A DNA stretch of 64,000 nt, from contig JACGCM010002435.1 in NCBI GenBank assembly GCA_014058105.1, positions 2,480,001 through 2,544,000 of the forward strand. The letters run 5' to 3'. Numbering within the stretch: position 1 is the stretch's first letter; each line of letters begins with the position of its first letter. Of this stretch, positions 57,461-64,000 are shown piece by piece. Position numbers and translations under genes: made by a program. This stretch comes from Kingdonia uniflora (taxonomy: Eukaryota; Streptophyta; Magnoliopsida; Ranunculales; Circaeasteraceae). The notes below the pieces were generated by a model. The model was given only the letters and a program-made list of their open reading frames with translations. It was not told the origin of the DNA and ran no database searches.

Positions 57461-59100
57461 AGATTGTATTTTCACGATACCTTAAGGCAGTCTTTTACTA
57501 CAATTTTCAATTATAGTTTTATCCGAACGACAGGCCGCAGGAACTCAGCTCAAAAAATTTGTAGATCCGGAACAGCTCACCGAGTTATGGGCGAATCTTC
57601 ACGCTGAGACAGAAAAACACGCCTAGCTCAAACTTCAATTGACAAAGGATCGCGAGCTCCAAGAGAAATAACTCGATGTAGAACGACAAGCTCGCTTGAC
57701 AGTACTCAAATGGTACAAAGATCAGATGATGATGATACAGACTGTACTCGAAGTTCTGCAAAATACTCAGTAGGCTACTCCAGCCAGGGGTCAGGATCAA
57801 CTTCGATAGACCTCTTGCATTTTAGCAAGGGAAAGATTGGGACCTCAAGGAGTCACCAGTAAAGCCATTTCCATAAATCTACCTCACGGACTGGAGCCCT
57901 TCATCCATTTGGGGAAGAAGTTCAATCAGAAGTCAGTCGAGGTTACCAGATTTCCATCCATCAGAATGAAGACCAGCGACCTCTCCATCAAGTTTCAGCA
58001 CGAGATCGCTTAAGTGAAGGTACGGGAACTCATCATCCCCTGCCATTATATCCAGCGATTCAACCAACACGTCATTATGTCACAAAAGAACACATGGGCC
58101 AACGAAATAAGGAGTTGATCGAGGCACAAGTTCTGGGTACTACCGGCAATACTACGAAGTTACAAGGAAGTTCGGTTGCCAAAGAACTATTCGATATGGA
58201 GATACCGAAAGGTTTCTATACTCACAAAATTCACAAATACAAAGGTACTGACCCGAAGAAGCATATTCAGCAATACCACAATTCATTGGGGTTGTACTCC
58301 AATCTCAACCACAATCTCTACCGTCTGTTTGCCACAAGTTTATAGGAGGAACCACTCCGATGGTTCCATTCTCTTCCTGAGGAATCTATATACACATTTA
58401 ATCAGCTGTAAAAACAGTTTATCAAGACATATGCTCACAACAGAGACAAAGAGGAGAACTTGTATTCTCTTATCGGTTTTAAGCAGTCACATGTAGAAAA
58501 GCTTGAAGACTTCTCAAAGAAATTCCTGGAGCTCACGAGAATGGTGGATAACCTTGACCAAAAAACAGCCGTTACCGCTTTTACTAATACTCTCTGGCTT
58601 GACTGCAAGGCCAAAGAATACCTCTTACTTAACAAACCTACAATATTAGAGGAGATAATCACCAAAGTCAACGGTTACGTTGACTTGGAGAGGATGATGT
58701 TTGAGCGACAAAAGTAAACTAAATCTGTCCTCTCCACCAAAGCCCCACCTGCAGTTCGAACCAGTGAGCCTAAGGAGGAGCATAAAGATTAGAAACGCAC
58801 CAAGGAAAACACTGGATACCCTCAATGAAGCGGTCCACAAAACAAACCCGTCCTCCCAAAGCTGAACTTCTGAATCTCCACAATTTTTCCACTGCTGGTG
58901 AAAGACCCGCTCTACCGCGTCTCTCAACCACTGGAGCCCATCAAGAATCGACCATTTTGCCTACATCATAAGGTAAATCATCATACGGCTGACAATTGTT
59001 ATGCTCTACGGCGGTTGCTCAAGCTCATTTTCAAGGAAGAACGGATACTCGAATACATTGTTGACTTGAAGTCATACCAAGATGGCAACTAGAAGAAGCA
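57461..59100 (+). pseudogene. Element C gag
   Basis: Coding-like sequence from about 57570 includes a helical Glu/Arg-rich leader. From 58094 comes the gag core: MEIPKGFYTHKIHKYKGTDP, HNSLGLYSNLNHNLYRLFAT, then a TAG at 58345 and EEPLRWFHSLPEESIYTFN, KQSHVEKLEDFSKKF, TAVTAFTNTLW. A zinc-binding region (FCLHHKVNHHTADNCYALRR, 58955-59020) follows. It forms the virus-like particle core. Stops at 58345, 58411 and 58715 break it. Confidence 0.88.
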
Positions 59101-59199
59101 GTTCAAAGTTGTTTAGGTCAATGATAGAGTTGAGGATAAGCATCTCAACTATATGCGCCTCAGCAACATGATCAAAATCAACTAGATCACTAATTCCAG

Positions 59200-59800
59200 T
59201 CGATCAAAGCGTCAGAGGCTTTCGGAATGTTATGATCTTACACCTCAAGACAAAGAAGCCAAACTTCTTCCCAAGTCCAAAAATTGTCGACTCAAAATCT
59301 CCTTAGAGGATTGTGATACTAGCCATGTCAAATTTCTACATCATGGTGCATTAGTCATGATGCGTTAGTCATAATGCTCAAGATGAAACAATTTTTCATG
59401 CACACAATGATGATCGATACTGGAAGCGGTATTAAAATTCTTTTTCAGAGTACGATCGACTAGATGGGCTTAGCTGACCAAGTCATTCAGGGCGACGTAG
59501 ATATCAGTGGGTTCAATGGCACCAGGGAGGAATGAGTAGGTAAGATTATATTACCTATTACCACAGGACCAGCCACTATTGACGTCGTTTTCTACGTGAT
59601 TAATGCCAAATCTCATTATCTTGGGATTATGGGCTGCTGCTGGATACACAATATGGAAGCAATCGCTTCCACCTATCACCAAGCACTCTTATTCAAGCAT
59701 GACAACAGTATTTATGAGATTAAAGGTAGTCAGAAACTCTCTCGAGCTTGTGAAAATACTGTCTCAGCCATCCTAGATACTTCAGACAGATTGGATGCAT
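59200..59800 (+). pseudogene. Element C aspartic protease
   Basis: LKISLEDCDTSHVKFLHHGA, then MMIDTGSGIKILFQST (catalytic DTG kept) and VDISGFNGTREE. After that comes the end MGCCWIHNMEAIASTYHQAL (59630-59690), where the usual R/N-W-L-H box reads C-W-I-H. A duplicated GTGCATTAGTCATGATGC phrase at 59347-59375 and stops at 59461 and 59536 break the frame. Confidence 0.82.
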
Positions 59801-59979
59801 AGTAATTATTGAAAATTTATCACCTCAATAATCAATCATCTACAGAGAAGCCCACAGAATATGTCAACATTGATGGACCTAGCAGAGGTACGTTCATCAG
59901 AACCAAGCTCGTTCAGCATCAAAAATATACACTTATTCAGTTCTTGTAACTCAATCGAGACATTTTTGCATGGTCTTCC

Positions 59980-60880
59980 AACGAAATGCCCAGAGTCGAT
60001 CCGGCCATGGCTTGCCATAAGTTAGCCATCAACATCAACGCCACAACGGTCAAACAGAAATAGTGACGACTTTCACCTTGTCTTTGAGATGAAGTTAACA
60101 CCGAGATCGAGAAATTGATCAAAGTGAGATTCATTCGAGAAGCCAAATATCCGGACTGGATATCCAACATTGTCGTTGTCCCGAAGAAGAACTGAAAGGT
60201 TCGTATTTGCGTGGATTTTACAGATCTGAACAAACATACTCCAAAGGATAGTTTCCCTCTTCCCAACATTTATCAAATCATCGATTCCATAGCAGGCCGT
60301 GATCTCTTTTTTATGATGGACGCTGCTTCAGGGTATAATCAAATCATACTTCTGGAAGAAGATCAAGAGAAGACAACGTTTATCACCGAAAGTGGCCTTT
60401 TTTATTACAAAGTCATGGCCTTCGGGCTCAAGAACGCAGGTGCCACATATCAACGATTGATGACTGTTATGTTCAAAGCACACCAAGGGAAAATTGTTGA
60501 AGTTTACATCGATGATCTCTTGTGCAAAAGCGTATAGTCAGATAATCATATCTCATATCTCAACATAATATTCAACATCCTTCGATCTTACAGAATGCGT
60601 CTCAACCCTGATAAATGTTAATTCGGGGTATATTCTGGCCACTTTCTAGGCCACCTCATCAGCAAGAAAGGGATTGAGGCTGATCCAGATCTAATTCGGG
60701 CTCTCCTCGACATGCCTTCTCTAAAGATAACAAAAGACGTTCAAAAACTCGCCAGTAAGATTGCCGTGATCAACTATTTCATCTTTAAATCTTCAGATCG
60801 CTGCCGTTGGCTATTCCTATTACTCCACGGATGTACCAAACGAGGAAAGGTTCAGCCAATTGTAAAAGTCTCATGGACAC
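59980..60880 (+). pseudogene. Element C reverse transcriptase
   Basis: The frame at 60211-60537 gives VDFTDLNKHTPKDSFPLPNI, MMDAASGYNQIILLEEDQEK, MAFGLKNAGATYQRLM and YIDDLLCKSV. The catalytic YIDD is intact, unlike in A (YIDN) and B (YIND). Upstream, around 59980-60190, text such as EIEKLIKVRFIREAKYPDWI is readable with stops. The thumb and connection region to 60880 includes FLGHLISKKGIEADPD. Confidence 0.9.
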
Positions 60881-61860
60881 CAGAATGCGAAGCAGCTTTT
60901 CAGGATCTCAAAATCTATTTGGGGAAGTCTCCCATAATGAGCACCCCAGTAGGTAATGAAGAACTGATAATCTACCTAGTAGTCACAGATACTTTTCTCA
61001 ACTCAGTTCTCATTTGCTTGGAAGGGAAAATAGGGAAACCAATCTTCTTCATCAGCATAACACTCATACCAGTGGAAATAAGGTACTCTAAAATTGAGAG
61101 ACTTCTTCTCACCCTTGCTTAGACTCCGCAGAAACTCAAATACTACTTCCAAACACATTTTCAAAGTTATGACGAACTACCCACTTCGGGAAGTTCTGTC
61201 CAAAAAGGATAAGTCACGAGGAGTGCAACAGTGGTCAGTCAGTTTGGGAGAACATGATATCAAGTTCGTACAGTGTCATTCTAAAAAAGGTCAGGCCGTT
61301 ACCAATTTTCTCGTAGATTTTCAAGTGGAAGATCCTGAGTGGGAGGAGTACGACCTGGACCTTACCGAAGACACACTGGAGAATCTAACCCCCAAGCCAT
61401 TTGACGAATGAGCTGACTGGATCACCACTTCAGGGTGGAAGTTTCTCACAAATAGATCAGCAGGACCCATAGTTTCAGGGATCGGGATCATTTGGATTAC
61501 CCCTTCTAATAACAGAATTGAGAAATCAATTCGCTTGAATTTTGAGGCCTTAAATAATGTCACCGAGTATGAAGCTCTCATTCACGGACTTGACCTCGCA
61601 CTTGAGCTCGATGTCCCCGAACTCTCAGTTTACACAAATTCATTACTTATCGTTCATCATTATTCCGAGCAATACAAGAACGGGAAGATGATTGAATACG
61701 CAGCCCTCCTTTTAGATTGAATGAGTAAGTTCACGAAAGCAACTCTCGAATATCTTCCTCGAGGTGAAAATAGAAATATCAATTCTTTGGCATATCTAGC
61801 CGAGGTCTTGGGTACAGAAGCTCGATATCTCCATATCGAAATCATTTTAACCCCCAGCAT
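60881..61860 (+). pseudogene. Element C RNase H pair (RT-linked and archaeal-type)
   Basis: The RT-linked RNase H starts at SWTPECEAAFQDLKIYLGKS and ends near QWSVSLGEHDIKFVQCH and AVTNFLVDFQVEDPEW. A second RNase H follows at about 61430-61720: NNVTEYEALIHGLDLALELD and VYTNSLLIVHHYSEQYKNG, the archaeal-type domain acquired by Tat elements, with its Glu-x-Glu-Ala and the usual VxxDSxLIV changed to VYTNSLLIV (Asp to Asn at a key position). It continues with KATLEYLPRGENRN. Confidence 0.82.
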
Positions 61861-62159
61861 TGATTGCATATCTGTATGCACGATCAACACTGGGGGCGAT
61901 AAAGTGGGAGACGACGATTGGCAAAGGCCTTTCTTAGCCTATCTTGGTGTTGACAATAATTGCAATGGACCACTCCCAGCATATCAAAAAGAACGCCGAC
62001 AGCTCATCAACAACTTGAAGTGTTATATTTCTCAAAATGGTATGCTTTACCGCCTTTCTGTTATAAGGCCTTACCTCAAGTGTCTCTCGAAGTCAAAAGT
62101 AGATGAACTGCTCCGCGAATTACACGAAGGAACTTGTGGCTCCCACGCCGTAGGTAGAT

Positions 62160-63170
62160 CATTAGCGAACCGAGTTATAACTTAAGGAGTATTCTGGCCT
62201 GACATGCGCAAGCAGGCAGAAGAGTATTCCCACAGGTGCAACACCTACCAGAGACATGGACATATGATACGAGCCCCTGCACTCGAACTCCATGCAAGTA
62301 AGGTTTTCTGGTTATTCAAAAGATGGGCACTAGACCTCGTCGGCGAATTCCCTAACTCTCCAGGTAATCGCCGTCACCTACTCGTAGCTACCGATTACTT
62401 TACAAGATGGGTAGAAGAAATTCTACAATGTCGAACCAGAGAAGAAGATGTCAACTCTTTTATCTGGAACCACATAATCACTCAGTTCGGGTACCCCCAC
62501 CTAATTCGTATCGATAACAGGCCCCAATTTGTGGAGATAAGGTCATAACCATCCTAAACCACCACAATATCATCCATTCACCATCAAATCCATACTACCC
62601 TCAAGGCAATGGCCAAGCCGAAATCACCAACAAAACCATCGTAAATGGACTCAAAAAATGGCTTCACTCGCAGAAAAAAGGAAATTGGGTTCGTGAACTA
62701 CCTCACGTCTTGTGGGTGTATCGAACCACTCCCCGATAATCTACTGGGTATACCCCATTCCTCCTCGTATCTGGCACTGAGGCTGCCATTTCTTCTGAAT
62801 ATCATTATCTAGTTTGCTATTACGAGCTGACTGACGAGGAAAATGAGTTTGAATTGGCTTGCAACCTCAATATGATAGATGAGACCAGGGAACGCGCCAT
62901 TGCTAACCTAGATCGATATCATCATACGTTAGCCAGATTGTATAATAATCGAGTCAGGAGCCGTACTTTCCAAATCAAAGATCTCGCCCTCAGAAAAATT
63001 CCTTAACATCGTAAAGAGCCTTACGCTGGAAAATTAGCTGACAATTGGAAGGGTCTATTCATTATCGCAGGTCTCTCAGGCCTGGGATCATAATATCACA
63101 TGACAGAAGAGGGAATCCCCATTTCAAATCCTTAGAACACTAGGCGACTGAAACGAAACTATCGTTAGGC
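62160..63170 (+). pseudogene. Element C integrase
   Basis: Zinc region MRKQAEEYSHRCNTYQRHG; core RWALDLVGEF (first Asp), LLVATDYFTRWVE and [10 protein letters not shown] (second Asp). After a frameshift at about 62540 comes [19 protein letters not shown] (catalytic Glu), [10 protein letters not shown] and C-terminal LYNNRVRSRTFQIKDLALRK. Stops at 62548, 62739 and 63003 break the frame. All three catalytic acidic residues are retained. Confidence 0.9.
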
Positions 63171-63239
63171 GTCTTACTACTCCATTTCTATTGTCTATTT
63201 TTAGCTTTTCAATTCCAAAAGTGAGATTATCATCTCCAT

Positions 63240-64000
63240 CTAATGTAAATTCTAAACTTATCAATGATTTTTTTTAACAAGATCATTCTCTTCACGAACA
63301 TTCGTCCACATTCTACAGATTAGAACATAGATAATACTAGCATACAATCAATCTCATCCTAGTTAGATCAAGAATATCACTTAATTTGGCTTCATTTACT
63401 ACATCTCTGCGATTGTAGCAAGTGTAAAAACTTATTTCATATCAAAGACTCTGCCAAACAAGAGATAAGACAAAAGTAATACTAGTCTTTATCTTTTTCA
63501 ACTTGTTTGGATTATTTATACCGGCTGGATAAGGATATCACTTAGTTTTGCTGACTCTTTACATCTCTGCGATTGTCGCAAGTACAAAAACTTGTTTCAT
63601 ATCAAGGACTCTGCCAAACAAGAGATAAGACAAAGGTAATACTGGTCTTCATCTTTTTTAACTTGTTTGGATCATTTATACCGGCTGGATCAAGGATATC
63701 ACTTGGTTTAGCTGACTCTTTACATCTCTGCGATTGTAGAAAGTACAAAAACTTATTTCACATCAAAGACTCTACCAGGCATAAGATAAGGTAAAGGTCA
63801 TACTAGTTGTCATCTCTCTTCAATATGTCTACAACATTTCTATAGTTCAAATCAAGTTTCAACTTGGTTTAAATCAACCCATTTCTGTGATTAAAACGAA
63901 TGTAAACAATTTGTTTTATATCAAAGATAAGGCAATCACAAGATAAGGCAATGGTCATACTAGCTTTTATCTATTTCAATGTGTCTACGACAAATACTAT
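63240..64000 (+). repeat. About 160-bp tandem repeat of element C
   Basis: Units start with ACATCTCTGCGATTGT at 63401, 63561 and 63722, with a degenerate fourth at about 63879 running off the window and a partial one before 63401. Period is 160-161 bp. Each unit contains TTATTTCATATCAAAGACTC and ATACCGGCTGGAT-like phrases. Its position downstream of integrase parallels the 44-bp array of element B, but the sequence is unrelated. Confidence 0.92.

Larger units (their letters stand above)
57032..64000 (+). mobile_element. Tat-lineage Ty3/gypsy retrotransposon C (runs off the window)
   Basis: LTR, primer site, gag, protease, RT, RNase H, archaeal-type RNase H and integrase follow in order on the plus strand, then a tandem repeat. 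It is the same lineage as A and B but intact in order and not interrupted. Its 3' LTR must lie beyond 64000, so the LTR start and target duplication cannot be checked. Frameshifts and stops in gag, protease, RT and integrase make it inactive. Confidence 0.82.

Overview
This is a gene-poor, AT-rich stretch of a plant nuclear genome. It is almost certainly a eudicot, because every recognisable gene fragment is a plant gene with GT-AG introns. I find no convincing intact host gene. Nearly all of the window is transposable elements in various states of decay, and most of the left 49 kb is one set of nested insertions whose junctions can be read base by base.

Layout. The oldest readable layer is a minus-strand Ty3/gypsy element of the Tat lineage (element A): a decayed plus-strand ORF at about 0.87-2.76 kb, integrase/RNase H/RT remnants at 15.05-18.05 kb, and protease/gag at 47.2-48.95 kb. 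Two elements split it. The first is a 12-kb non-autonomous Helitron (about 3049-15050; 5' TC terminus, 9-bp 3' hairpin, CTAG end, inserted between A and T). The second is another minus-strand Tat element (element B, 18050-47210) with two 577-bp LTRs and a near-match target duplication (TGTAC/CGTAC). Element B is in turn split by a 13.8-kb CACTA transposon (32023-45799, 3-bp duplication TGG) that lands inside the B gag gene. The gag reading frame resumes exactly across the insertion. Inside the CACTA lies a non-autonomous LTR element (34960-38879). Inside the Helitron, a 2.8-kb solo LTR (7882-10696, duplication GATAT) interrupts a captured gene.

Captured genes. The Helitron carries an essentially full-length, intron-containing copy of the TFIIH p44 gene (GTF2H2) and a TOC1/PRR1 pseudo-receiver fragment. 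A copy of the same 0.67-kb leader module with a 113-bp intron lies upstream of each. The CACTA carries pieces of a nucleotide-sugar transporter, a mitochondrial intermediate peptidase, an external alternative NAD(P)H dehydrogenase (NDB), a PHD-finger protein, endonuclease V and at least two unidentified genes. All carry frameshifts, stops or truncations.

Right side. From 49.2 to 64 kb there is a minus-strand gag fragment with a zinc knuckle, a decayed MuDR-type (MULE) transposase, a chromovirus integrase plus 3' LTR fused to that MULE, and a third, plus-strand Tat element (element C, about 57032 to beyond the window) with LTR, primer-binding site, gag, protease, RT, two RNase H domains, integrase and a 160-bp tandem repeat.

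Elements A and B share an unusual arrangement: a long coiled-coil ORF antisense to gag-pol, lying between pol and the 3' LTR, as described for Retand-type Tat elements. B additionally has a 44-bp tandem array between the two. Nothing here looks like an active system. The interest lies in the record of nested insertion and multi-gene capture.
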